A stretch of 64,000 bases of DNA, from the NCBI RefSeq assembly GCF_014656055.1, contig NZ_BNBR01000009.1, forward strand, positions 1 to 64,000, in the 5' to 3' direction. Below are positions 15,607 through 23,576 of this stretch, piece by piece (positions within the stretch are counted from its first letter, which is position 1; the number at the start of each line of letters is the position of its first letter). Source of the DNA: Streptomyces griseosporeus (GTDB lineage: Bacteria > Actinomycetota > Actinomycetes > Streptomycetales > Streptomycetaceae). The notes under the pieces were generated by a model, which ran no database searches, was not told the DNA's origin, and saw only the letters and a list, made by a program, of their open reading frames with translations. The position numbers and the translations under genes were made by a program.

Positions 15607-17559
15607 ATGGACTCGGTGACGGCGTGGGCGACGACGAAGCGCGGCACACGCGTGCCGTGGGGGGACGTCGTGATGACCGCGGTGGCGGCCGTGAGCTGGG
15701 CGTTGATCGGCATGGCCGGGACCGCCGCGCTCGGTCTGCATCTCCTGCGGGCCGATGCGCAGGGCTCGTTGGGGACGATGACGGCGGCGGTTGTGGCGCT
15801 CGGGGCGGGTGGTTCGGTGACACCGTCCGGGGACGTGTCCGCGTTCGGCCTCACCGGCGCCGAGGCCGAGACGGCCATCGAGATCACGCCACTGGGCGTG
15901 AGTCTGGTCGGTGCGCTCCTTTTGTCATGGTTCTTCCTACGGTCCCTGCGGGCGGCCGGAGTTGTGATCGCACCCGCCGAACTCCTCGCCCGCGCGGGGG
16001 CGGTGCTCGTGGTGTTCGCGGCGGTCCTCGGCGGGCTGGCCTGGGCCGGGCACGACGTCATCACCCTCGACGGCGGCTCGCTCGGCCTGGACGACCTGCC
16101 GGGAGGCGGCGCGGGCGGGGCCGGCGGGATCGAGGTGCCCGGGCTCGGGAACATCGGCGGGCTGCTGCCTGACCGGCTCGGCGACCTCGTCGACGCGCGG
16201 GCGGCGGTCGGGTTCACCGTCGACACCGGACCGACGCTGTTCGGCGGGCTCGGCTGGGCGGCCGGCGTGCTGCTGGTCGCGCTGCTGGCCTCGCGCCGCA
16301 CGCCCCTGCCGCGCGGCTTCGAGGCCGTGCACCGGGTGGTGCGGCCTGCGGTGTCCGCGCTGGTCACCGTGGTGCTCGTCGCGGTGGCGGCGGGGCTCGC
16401 CGCGGCGGCGTACGCCGCGATCGGCGACGACCACCCCGCGCGCATCGCCGGCGCGGCGCTCCTCGGCACGCCGAACGGGGTGTGGCTGGGCCTGCCGATC
16501 GGCTTGTTCGTGCCGTGGGACGGCACGGCGACGGGCGAACTGGCCCGTCTCCTGCCCGACCCCCTGGACGACTTGCTCGCCCTCCACACCGACCGGCCGG
16601 TGACACTGTCCCGCCTCGCCGAACTCGACGGCCGGGTGTGGCTGCTGGGCGTGGGGGCGGCGGTGTTGATGCTGCTGGCGGGGGTATTGGTGGCGGTGCG
16701 GACGCCGGTGGGGGTGCGGAGGGTGACAGGTGCTGCTTCTGCCCCGGGCGCGAGGGGTCCTTCCGCTGCGCTGGGGGCGGGAGGCGCTCCCTCCCCGCCG
16801 GGGGCACCGGATGCGGGGTCGGTGCCGTCGGCGCACGGCGCGGGGGCGGCGGCCTCGGGTGTCCTCGGTTTCGCCGGGCGGTGTGCGCTGCGGCTGGGGG
16901 TGGCCACGGCGCTGGCGCTGCCTCTGCTCGCCTGGCTGACGGACGTCTCGGTCGGGGCGTCCCTGTCCGTGCTGGGCTTCGACGCCTTCGGCGCGGGGAT
17001 CGAGCTGCACGGGCGGCTCGGCATGGCTCTGCTCCTCGGTGCCGTGTGGGGGGCGGGCGCGGGGGGCGCGGGCGCGCTGCTGGCCCATGCCTGCGGCACC
17101 GCCGGGCGACGGGCCGCGCCGCTGGCACTGGGTGACGGGGCGGCCGGTGGGCACGCCGGGCCGGGCGGGACGTACGGCTCCGGGGCCGAGGGCGTGAGCG
17201 GCAGCGGCAGCGGCAGCGGCAGCGCGAGTGGGCCGTACGCGCCGGGTGTGCCGTACCGGCCTCCGAACCCGGACACGAACCCGTATCTGCGAGTCCCGGA
17301 CGGGCTGCGGACGCCGGAGGACGCGCGGCCGGGGGACGACCGGCGCGAGGAGACGGCCGAGGGTGGCGGCGGGGCGCCGGGACCGGGCGATGTGTACGGG
17401 GCGCCCACCGTGGCCCGTCCGTTCGGCTCGCCCGCCCCGCGGCGCCCGCCCGGCGGACGGAGGACAGGGGCTGCCGGCGGTACGGACGGGCCGCCTCCGC
17501 CGCCTCCTCCCCCGCCGGTCTCCCCGCCTCCGCCCCGGCGTCCGAAGGGGCCGCGCTGA
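15607..17559 (+). CDS. Streptophobe family membrane protein
   Basis: This 650-aa protein matches the Streptomyces-specific streptophobe family in layout. The N-terminal part has about ten hydrophobic segments (for example TAVAAVSWALIGMAGTAALGL, LLSWFFLRSLRAAGVVI, WAAGVLLVALLAS). A cytosolic or lumenal low-complexity stretch of Ala/Gly/Pro lies near 355-400, and the Pro-rich hydrophilic tail of ~150 residues ends in a run of nine prolines. Function is unknown. Start is ATG at 15607; GGGGGG lies upstream. It is divergent from the FHA-ABC gene. The proline tail suggests cytoplasmic protein binding (inference). Confidence 0.88.
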   Translation: MDSVTAWATTKRGTRVPWGDVVMTAVAAVSWALIGMAGTAALGLHLLRADAQGSLGTMTAAVVALGAGGSVTPSGDVSAFGLTGAEAETAIEITPLGVSLVGALLLSWFFLRSLRAAGVVIAPAELLARAGAVLVVFAAVLGGLAWAGHDVITLDGGSLGLDDLPGGGAGGAGGIEVPGLGNIGGLLPDRLGDLVDARAAVGFTVDTGPTLFGGLGWAAGVLLVALLASRRTPLPRGFEAVHRVVRPAVSALVTVVLVAVAAGLAAAAYAAIGDDHPARIAGAALLGTPNGVWLGLPIGLFVPWDGTATGELARLLPDPLDDLLALHTDRPVTLSRLAELDGRVWLLGVGAAVLMLLAGVLVAVRTPVGVRRVTGAASAPGARGPSAALGAGGAPSPPGAPDAGSVPSAHGAGAAASGVLGFAGRCALRLGVATALALPLLAWLTDVSVGASLSVLGFDAFGAGIELHGRLGMALLLGAVWGAGAGGAGALLAHACGTAGRRAAPLALGDGAAGGHAGPGGTYGSGAEGVSGSGSGSGSASGPYAPGVPYRPPNPDTNPYLRVPDGLRTPEDARPGDDRREETAEGGGGAPGPGDVYGAPTVARPFGSPAPRRPPGGRRTGAAGGTDGPPPPPPPPPVSPPPPRRPKGPR

Positions 17560-17682
17560 CCTGGGCGGTCCCGTTCGCCGGGGCGTAAGGTGAAGGCCAC
17601 CCCCGTGCCGTCCATTGTTCCGTGTCCGTCAGGCGGACCTCAGGGGCGGAAGGCACTGGGTGCCGGATACGGTGGGAGCACC

Positions 17683-18903
17683 ATGAGCGCTTCGCAGACC
17701 TCGATCCCTGAGACCTCTGACGTCCCCACCCTCCTCGTCAAGATCTTCGGCAAGGACAGGCCGGGCATCACCGCGGGTCTCTTCGACACCCTCGCCGCCT
17801 ACTCCGTCGACGTGGTCGATATCGAGCAGGTCGTCACCCGTGGCCGGATGGTGCTGTGCGCGCTCGTGACCGAGCCGCAGCACGGCCTGGAGGGCGACCT
17901 GAGGGCGACCGTGCACAGCTGGGCCGAGTCGATGAAGATGCAGGCGGAGATCATCTCCGGCATCGGCGACAACCGGCCCCGGGGCCTCGGCCGGTCCCTG
18001 GTCACCGTGCTGGGCCATCCGCTCACCTCGGAGGCCACGGCGGCCATCGCCGGGCGGATCACCAAGGCCGGCGGCAACATCGACCGTATCTTCCGGCTGG
18101 CGAAGTACCCGGTGACGGCCGTGGAGTTCGCGGTGTCGGGTGTGGAGACCGAGCCGCTGCGCACCGCGCTGGTGACGGACGCCGCCGCGCTCGGCGTGGA
18201 CGTGGCGGTCGTCGCGGCGGGGCTGCACCGGCGGGCCCAGCGGCTCGTCGTCATGGACGTGGACTCCACGCTCATCCAGGACGAGGTCATCGAGCTGTTC
18301 GCGGCGCACGCCGGCTGCGAGGACAAGGTCGCCGAGGTGACGGCGGCGGCGATGCGCGGCGAGCTGGACTTCGAGCAGTCGCTGCACGCGCGGGTGGCGC
18401 TGCTGGCGGGGCTGGACGCGTCGGTGGTGGAGAAGGTGCGCAGCGAGGTGCGGCTGACGCCGGGCGCGCGCACGCTGATCCGCACGCTGAAACGACTCGG
18501 CTACCAGGTCGGCGTCGTCTCCGGCGGTTTCACCCAGGTCACCGACGATCTGAAGGAGCGGCTGGGGCTGGACTTCGCCCAGGCCAACACGCTGGAGATC
18601 GTCGACGGGAAGCTGACCGGCCGGGTCACCGGCGAGATCGTGGACCGGGCGGGCAAGGCGCGGCTGCTGCGCCGCTTCGCCGCGGAGGCGGGCGTCCCGC
18701 TGTCGCAGACGGTGGCGATCGGCGACGGCGCCAACGACCTCGACATGCTGAACGCGGCCGGCCTCGGCGTGGCCTTCAATGCCAAGCCGGTGGTGCGCGA
18801 GGCCGCGCACACCGCGGTGAACGTGCCCTTCCTGGACACCGTGCTGTACCTGCTGGGCGTGACCCGGGAAGAGGTCGAGGCGGCGGACACGCTCGACGGC
18901 TGA
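17683..18903 (+). CDS. serB: Phosphoserine phosphatase SerB with N-terminal ACT domains
   Basis: This 406-aa enzyme dephosphorylates phosphoserine, the last step of serine synthesis. An ACT regulatory domain opens the protein (LLVKIFGKDRPGITAGLFDTL, residues ~16-37), and a second ACT-like segment (LVTVLGHPLTSEATAAIAGRI) follows. The HAD phosphatase domain starts near 190 with DVDSTLIQDE and continues with VVSGGFTQV and IGDGANDLDML. This is the actinobacterial and mycobacterial SerB2-type architecture, where ACT domains bind serine. ATG at 17683 is chosen by the GGGAGC site and conservation. Confidence 0.95.
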   Translation: MSASQTSIPETSDVPTLLVKIFGKDRPGITAGLFDTLAAYSVDVVDIEQVVTRGRMVLCALVTEPQHGLEGDLRATVHSWAESMKMQAEIISGIGDNRPRGLGRSLVTVLGHPLTSEATAAIAGRITKAGGNIDRIFRLAKYPVTAVEFAVSGVETEPLRTALVTDAAALGVDVAVVAAGLHRRAQRLVVMDVDSTLIQDEVIELFAAHAGCEDKVAEVTAAAMRGELDFEQSLHARVALLAGLDASVVEKVRSEVRLTPGARTLIRTLKRLGYQVGVVSGGFTQVTDDLKERLGLDFAQANTLEIVDGKLTGRVTGEIVDRAGKARLLRRFAAEAGVPLSQTVAIGDGANDLDMLNAAGLGVAFNAKPVVREAAHTAVNVPFLDTVLYLLGVTREEVEAADTLDG

Positions 18904-18949
18904 GCATCAGTAGCTGAGCGGCAGGTCAGGACGGCCACCCTTACGGAGG

Positions 18950-18980
18950 AGGGCCCGGCACCTTCGTGGTGCCGGGCCCT
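18950..18980. terminator. Bidirectional terminator
   Basis: A 13-bp perfect stem, AGGGCCCGGCACC (18950-18962) with its complement (18968-18980) and a 5-base TTCGT loop, lies between the convergent serB and SixA genes. Confidence 0.92.
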
Positions 18981-19012
18981 TCGCCGTCACGGGACCGCGC
19001 CCGGGGAGCGGA

Positions 19013-19531
19013 TCACTCGCTGGGCGCCCAGTAGTCGGCCAGCCGGGCGGTGCCGGGCTCCAGGGACTTCCAGGGGCCGTCGAAGTGCAGTACGGCGAAG
19101 GCCGCGGCCGGGAAGCCGCGGCGGTGCATCCGGGCGAGGGCGTCGCCCTCGGCACCGCCGGACAGGATGTCGGCGAGGCCCTGCACGCCGGGGTTGTGGC
19201 CGATCAGCAGGACGTTCCGCGCGTCGTCCGGGGTCTCGTTGAGCAGGGCGATCAGCTCGCCCGGTGAGGCCTCGTAGATCCGCTCCTCGTAGACGGTCTT
19301 CGGCCGGTGCGGGAACTCATGGACGGCGAGCTTCCAGGTCTCGCGGGTCCGGACCGCGGTGGAGCAGAGGGTCAGGTCGAAGGAGATGCCGGTGTCGACC
19401 AACCGCCGTCCGGCCTCGGCGGCGTCCAAGCGGCCCCGTTCGGCGAGCGGCCGCTCGTGGTCGGTCACCTGTGGCCAGTCGGCTTTCGCATGCCGGAAGA
19501 GGACGATCCTGCGGGGTTCTGCGACGCTCAT
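19013..19531 (-). CDS. SixA-type histidine phosphatase
   Basis: This 172-aa protein is a histidine phosphatase of the SixA branch. The catalytic RHAKADW (residues 13-19) replaces the RHG of phosphoglycerate mutases, and the second catalytic His is in VLLIGHNPGVQGLA. SixA removes phosphate from histidine phosphotransfer proteins in E. coli; the actinobacterial substrate is unknown. Length is typical. It converges with serB, and a 68-aa membrane-protein gene lies upstream on the same strand. Confidence 0.93.
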   Translation of the reverse strand: MSVAEPRRIVLFRHAKADWPQVTDHERPLAERGRLDAAEAGRRLVDTGISFDLTLCSTAVRTRETWKLAVHEFPHRPKTVYEERIYEASPGELIALLNETPDDARNVLLIGHNPGVQGLADILSGGAEGDALARMHRRGFPAAAFAVLHFDGPWKSLEPGTARLADYWAPSE

Positions 19532-19589
19532 GTCACCCAGCTTCGCACGAAACAGGCCATGCGTCGCAGGGAGTTGACATGCGGCTTCC

Positions 19590-19796
19590 TCACCCGCCGA
19601 CCAGCTGCTGGACCCGCTCCAGGAGGTGCGTGATCGCCGGGTCGCCGCCGGCCGCGTGGGCGTCGGACGGGTTGAGTATCAGCACGAGCAGCGTGATGAA
19701 GGCGAGCGTCGGCAGGGCCAGGGCCCACCAGGGCAGCCGGGTGCCGACGCCGCCCGTGGTCGCCGGGTGGGGCCGGGTGTGCGTAGGGGCCGACAT
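19590..19796 (-). CDS. Small single-pass membrane protein
   Basis: This 68-aa protein has a hydrophilic His/Thr/Pro-rich head and one transmembrane helix (LPWWALALPTLAFITLLVLIL, split at residues ~21-41). An outer tail holds an Ala/Gly hinge and a short helix (ITHLLERVQQLV). GGAGG lies 6 bases before the ATG. I do not recognise a function. It lies 58 bp upstream of the SixA gene and may be co-transcribed with it. Confidence 0.75.
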   Translation of the reverse strand: MSAPTHTRPHPATTGGVGTRLPWWALALPTLAFITLLVLILNPSDAHAAGGDPAITHLLERVQQLVGG

Positions 19797-20017
19797 GGGT
19801 GCCTCCGCTGGTCTCCGCCGGTGTCGAGTGATCCGCCGACCGCGGTGTCGCGGTCACACCTCGAAGCTACGGAATGCGCGGCCGCCGTCCCATCCGGTGA
19901 TCCACCCACTTGACCCTGACCCTCGCCCCCTAGGGGACAGGGGGGTTAACCCCACCCTCGGCACGCGGCGGCCTCCGGTCGGGCCGGGCGCCCGGCACCG
20001 TCACCCGCGGGCGGGGC

Positions 20018-20134
20018 TCACGGGGAGGCGATCGTCGCCACGACGGCGATGATCACGAAGATGGCGAGAAACGCGCCGAAGACCAGCAGCATCTTCTTCT
20101 GGCCGTTCTGGGGGTTCGGGTCGAGCACTGGCAT
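20018..20134 (-). CDS. SGM_5486-type 38-aa membrane protein next to an MFS exporter
   Basis: Translating the minus strand from ATG 20134 gives a 38-aa protein beginning MPVLDPNPQNGQKKM. One membrane helix (LLVFGAFLAIFVIIAVVATI) follows, and the stop is TGA at 20018. I recognise it as the tiny Streptomyces protein annotated as SGM_5486 family transporter-associated protein, normally found beside a CynX/NimT-type MFS gene, as here (43 bp downstream of it). It may be a subunit or stabiliser of the transporter; no function has been shown to my knowledge. Confidence 0.85.
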   Translation of the reverse strand: MPVLDPNPQNGQKKMLLVFGAFLAIFVIIAVVATIASP

Positions 20135-20177
20135 ACGGCAAGTCTCCCACCCGCGCCCACCGGCCAGGCCCCCGGGG

Positions 20178-21548
20178 TCAGGCCGCCGCCTCCTCCTCCA
20201 CCGTGCGGTCGCGGCCCGCCAGGACGCCGACCACCATCTGCGGCACCATCAGCGCGGCCATCAGGGCGATCGGCACGCCCCAGCCGCCGCTGCTCTCGTA
20301 GAGCACGCCCACCAGCAGCGGGCCGGGGATGGAGATCAGGTAACCGGTGCTCTGCGCGAACGCCGACAGTTGGGCGACGCCCGCGCCGCTGCGGGCGCGC
20401 ATGCCGACCATGGTCAGCGCCAGCGGGAAGGCGCAGTTGGAGACGCCCAGCAGCAGCGCCCAGGCCCAGGCGCCGCCGGCCGGCGCGAAGTACAGCCCCG
20501 CGTATCCGGCGAGGCCGCAGACGCCGAGGGCGACCACGATCGGGCCCTGGTTCGGCAGCCGGGTCGCCAGGCGCGGGATGACGAAGGCCAGGGGCACGCC
20601 CATCACCATGGTGACGGCCAGGAGCAGCCCGGCGGTGCCGGCCGGGACGCCCGCGTCCCGGAAGATCTGGGCCATCCAGCCCATCGTGATGTAGGCGGCG
20701 GTGGCCTGGAGCCCGAAGAAGACGGCGAGCGCCCAGGCGGTACGGCTGCGGGTGATCCGCAGCGCGGGCGGCTGCGTCCGCTCCGTCGGCGTGGGCCGCT
20801 CCCCGGCACGCTCGGCGGCATCCGCGGCCGTACCGGTGGCCTCCGCGGCCGTACCGGTGGCCTGCGCGGCCGTACCGGTGGCCGGCGTGGACGCGCCGCC
20901 CCGCTCCCGCACGAGCGGCAGCCACGGCAGCACGGCCGCCGCCGCGAGCGCCGCCCAGACCGTGAGGCCCGACTGCCAGCTGCCGCCGAGGGCGTCGGTC
21001 AGGGGGACCGTGGCCGCGGCGGCCACGGAGGTGCCGGCGGCGAGGGCCATCGAGTACAGGCCGGTCATGGAACCGACCCGGTCGGGGAACCAGCGCTTGA
21101 CGATGACCGGCATGAGCACGTTGCTGACCGCGATGCCCATCAGGGCGAGGGCGCTGGCGGCCAGGAAGCCGGCCGTGCCCCCGGCGTACGGCCGTATCAG
21201 CAGGCCCGTGGTGATGGCGGCCATGCCCGCGCAGACGACGGCGGCGGGGCCGAAGCGGCGGGCCAGGCGCGGGGCCATGACGCCGAAGACGGCGAAGCAC
21301 AGGGGCGGTACGGAGGTGAGCAGTCCGGCCACGCCGCCGCTCATGCCGAGTCCGTCGCGGACCTCCTCCAGGAGGGCGCCGAGGCTCGTGATGGCGGGGC
21401 GCAGGTTCAGCGCCGACAGGACGATGCCGACGACGACCAGGCGGGTGGCCCACGCGCGCGTGGGGGTGCCGCCGGGGTCCCGGGGGGCGGCCGCGGCCGG
21501 GGTGCGTTCGGTCGTGGACGTCGTGGTCCGGGTTTCCTCGCCAGTCAT
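20178..21548 (-). CDS. CynX/NimT-family MFS transporter
   Basis: This ~456-aa major facilitator has twelve hydrophobic helices. The first starts at LVVVGIVLSALNLRPAITSL, where the NLRPA motif typifies the CynX/NimT group (cyanate, nitroimidazole and related exporters). A long central cytosolic loop (about 215-260) contains a threefold 7-residue repeat. The start is uncertain: ATG 21548 (MTGEETR) is used here, but ATG 21557 or 21560 would add 3 or 4 residues and no good ribosome site is seen. It is divergent from a GntR-type regulator, its probable controller. Confidence 0.88.
   Translation of the reverse strand: MTGEETRTTTSTTERTPAAAAPRDPGGTPTRAWATRLVVVGIVLSALNLRPAITSLGALLEEVRDGLGMSGGVAGLLTSVPPLCFAVFGVMAPRLARRFGPAAVVCAGMAAITTGLLIRPYAGGTAGFLAASALALMGIAVSNVLMPVIVKRWFPDRVGSMTGLYSMALAAGTSVAAAATVPLTDALGGSWQSGLTVWAALAAAAVLPWLPLVRERGGASTPATGTAAQATGTAAEATGTAADAAERAGERPTPTERTQPPALRITRSRTAWALAVFFGLQATAAYITMGWMAQIFRDAGVPAGTAGLLLAVTMVMGVPLAFVIPRLATRLPNQGPIVVALGVCGLAGYAGLYFAPAGGAWAWALLLGVSNCAFPLALTMVGMRARSGAGVAQLSAFAQSTGYLISIPGPLLVGVLYESSGGWGVPIALMAALMVPQMVVGVLAGRDRTVEEEAAA
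20823..20885. repeat. Three 21-bp tandem repeats inside the MFS gene
   Basis: Three near-identical 21-bp units (starts 20823, 20844, 20865) encode ATGTAAQ, ATGTAAE and ATGTAAD in the central loop of the transporter. Period three keeps the frame, so copy number can vary between strains without breaking the protein. Confidence 0.85.
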
Positions 21549-21554
21549 GCCCTC

Positions 21555-21577
21555 CATCATAGAATCATGGGATGATT
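21555..21577. promoter_or_regulatory. Candidate GntR operator between MFS and regulator genes
   Basis: AATCAT (21563-21568) and ATGATT (21572-21577) form a perfect palindrome around GGG. A further ATCAT copy lies at 21556-21560, giving three half-sites with 8-bp spacing. The site overlaps the MFS translation start zone and lies 54 bp before the divergent GntR gene, so autoregulation and control of the exporter are both plausible. No footprint is known to me. Confidence 0.6.
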
Positions 21578-21630
21578 GGTTGTCCATTTCCGGGTGCCGC
21601 GACCCCGCCCCCGCCGTGCGAAGGTGAGCC

Positions 21631-22326
21631 ATGCCTCTGAGCCATCCCCGTCGCTCGGCGCTGTCCGAGCAGGTCATCGCCGCACTGCGCGCCCAGATCA
21701 CCTCGGGCGAGTGGCCGGTCGGCGCGCGCATCCCGACCGAGCCCGAGCTGGTCGAGCAGCTCGGCGTGGCCCGCAACACGGTCCGCGAGGCCGTGCGGGC
21801 GCTCGCGCATAACGGCCTGCTGGACATCCGGCAGGGGTCGGGCACCTACGTGGTGGCGACGAGCGAGCTGGCCGGCGTGATGCACCGCCGGTTCGCCGAC
21901 GCGGACCCCCGGCACATCGCCGAGCTGCGGTCCACGCTGGAGTCGGGGGCGGCGAAGCTGGCCGCGGAGCGGCGCACGGAGAAGGACCTCAAGCAGCTGG
22001 ACGCGCTGCTGCTGCGGCGCGAGGAGGCCTGGGAGTCCGGTGACGCGGAGGCGTTCGTGACGGCGGACGCGACCTTCCACCTGGCGGTGGTGTCGGCCTC
22101 CCACAACGACGTCATGACGGCGATGTACGCGGACCTGGGCGAGGTGCTGCGGGACTGGCTGCGCGAGGACGTCGGCGGGGAACTGACCCCGGAGACGCAC
22201 ATGGACCACACGCGGCTGGTGGACGCCATCCGCGCGGGCGACGCGGAGGCCGCGGCGGCGGAGGCGGCGGGCTATCCGTTCCTGTGCCGCCCGGAGCGCT
22301 GGGTCAGTCCTCGCGCTGATGGCTGA
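21631..22326 (+). CDS. GntR/FadR-family (FCD) transcriptional regulator
   Basis: This 231-aa regulator has an N-terminal winged helix (LSEQVIAALRAQITSGEWPVGARIPTEPEL, recognition around VARNTVREAVRALAHNGLLDIRQGSGTYV, residues 10-75). An all-helical FCD effector domain follows (90-225; metal/ligand residues such as DATFHLAVVSASHN and ETHMDHTRLVDAI). FCD regulators bind organic acids, often through a metal. It is divergent from the CynX-type exporter. Its 3' end overlaps the convergent secreted-protein gene by 23 bp. Confidence 0.93.
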   Translation: MPLSHPRRSALSEQVIAALRAQITSGEWPVGARIPTEPELVEQLGVARNTVREAVRALAHNGLLDIRQGSGTYVVATSELAGVMHRRFADADPRHIAELRSTLESGAAKLAAERRTEKDLKQLDALLLRREEAWESGDAEAFVTADATFHLAVVSASHNDVMTAMYADLGEVLRDWLREDVGGELTPETHMDHTRLVDAIRAGDAEAAAAEAAGYPFLCRPERWVSPRADG

Positions 22327-22654
22327 CCCAGGCCGCGCCGACCTCCTTCCAGCAGCGGCCGGTGAGCCGCACGGTGGTCGCGGGGCCGGTGTCGACCGGG
22401 GCGCTGTCGGTGTCGATGTCCCACCAGCGCGCGCACTCGATGTGCAGGCGGACGCGGTCGGTGCCGACGTAGGGGTTGTGGCAGTGGGCCACGACGTGGG
22501 AGCCGGTGACGCGGACGCGGCACTCGGCGCCGAACGGCTGCGGGTCGGCCGTCCCCGTCTCCGGCACGCGCGCGTGCGGGGAAGCGTCGTACGGCAGGGC
22601 GAGCACGAGAGCGGCCGCGACGGTCACTGAGGCCAGGCTGCGGGACAGGCGCAC
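22304..22654 (-). CDS. Secreted protein of unknown function
   Basis: This 116-aa protein begins with a signal peptide (VRLSRSLASVTVAAALVLALP) and has four Cys (in AECRVRV, AHCHNPY, IECARWW and GRCWKEV) suited to two disulfides. Its core resembles a small beta-sandwich, but I cannot name a family. The GTG start at 22654 has GGAGGT upstream. The 3' end overlaps that of the convergent GntR gene (22304-22326), so both share the complementary bases at their stops. Confidence 0.8.
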   Translation of the reverse strand: MRLSRSLASVTVAAALVLALPYDASPHARVPETGTADPQPFGAECRVRVTGSHVVAHCHNPYVGTDRVRLHIECARWWDIDTDSAPVDTGPATTVRLTGRCWKEVGAAWVSHQRED

Positions 22655-22757
22655 AAGGGGACCTCCTCGGCCATACGGCTGCGGGGCGGTGCCTCTCCAG
22701 AGTGCGCGCGGACCGCCGTACCCCGCCCGGCCGGTGAGCCGAACGGGTGACACGGCG

Positions 22758-22789
22758 AGGGCCCGCACCCCGGAGGGGACGCGGGCCCT
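22758..22789 (-). terminator. Terminator after fabI
   Basis: A 9-bp perfect stem, AGGGCCCGC (22758-22766) with GCGGGCCCT (22781-22789), lies 16 bp beyond the fabI stop. It ends the fabG-fabI operon. Confidence 0.8.
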
Positions 22790-22804
22790 GGAGACCGGTG
22801 GGGA

Positions 22805-23572
22805 TCAGGCGCCGATGGCGTGCAGGCCGCCGTCCACGTGGATGATCTCGCCGGTGGTCTTCGGGAACCAGTCGCTCAGCAGGGCGACGATGCCGCGGCC
22901 GGCCGGCTCCGGGTCCTTCAGGTCCCACTCCAGCGGGGAGCGGCTGTCCCAGACGGAGGCGAGGTCGGCGAAGCCCGGGATGGACTTGGCGGCCATGGAG
23001 CCGATCGGACCCGCGGAGATGAGGTTGCAGCGGATGTTCTGCTTGCCCAGGTCACGCGCGAGGTAGCGGCTCGTGGCCTCCAGGGCGGCCTTGGCCGGGC
23101 CCATCCAGTCGTACTGCGGCCAGGCGAACTGGGCGTCGAAGGTCAGGCCGACGACCGAGCCGCCGTTCTGCATCAGCGGCAGGCAGGCCATCGTCAGCGA
23201 CTTCAGGGAGTACGCGGAGACGTGCATGGCCGTGGCGACCGACTCGAACGGCGTGTTCAGGAAGTTGCCGCCGAGGGCGTCCTGCGGCGCGAAGCCGATG
23301 GAGTGGACGACGCCGTCCAGGCCGCCCAGCTCCTCGCCGACCACGTCGGCCAGCCGGCCGAGGTGCTCGTCGTTGGTGACGTCCAGCTCGATGACCTTGG
23401 TGGGCTTCGGCAGCTTCTTGGCGATGCGCTCGGTCAGCGTGGGCCGCGGGAACGCGGTCAGGATGATCTCGGCACCCTGCTCCTGGGCCAGCTTCGCGGC
23501 GTGGAAGGCGATGGAGGACTCCATCAGCACTCCGGTGATCAGGACGCGCTTGCCCTCGAGAATTCCGCTCAT
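22805..23572 (-). CDS. fabI: Enoyl-ACP reductase (NADH), InhA/FabI type
   Basis: This 255-aa enzyme reduces trans-2-enoyl-ACP in type II fatty acid synthesis. Landmarks are the opening GILEGKRVLITGVLMESSIA, the GFAPQDALGG block, and the catalytic YDWMGPAK (Tyr and Lys spaced by six, as in InhA), followed by GPIGSMAAKSIPGF and a DGGLHAIGA end. The start is 4 bp after the fabG stop, so the two are translationally linked. The order fabG-fabI equals mycobacterial mabA-inhA. Confidence 0.96.
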   Translation of the reverse strand: MSGILEGKRVLITGVLMESSIAFHAAKLAQEQGAEIILTAFPRPTLTERIAKKLPKPTKVIELDVTNDEHLGRLADVVGEELGGLDGVVHSIGFAPQDALGGNFLNTPFESVATAMHVSAYSLKSLTMACLPLMQNGGSVVGLTFDAQFAWPQYDWMGPAKAALEATSRYLARDLGKQNIRCNLISAGPIGSMAAKSIPGFADLASVWDSRSPLEWDLKDPEPAGRGIVALLSDWFPKTTGEIIHVDGGLHAIGA

Positions 23573-23576
23573 GTGA

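Noticed and set aside
15447..17615. 722-codon minus-strand frame over the streptophobe gene
   Set aside because: Composed of Pro/Ser/Arg/Thr runs generated by the reverse of a GC-rich coding strand; no ribosome site or domain.
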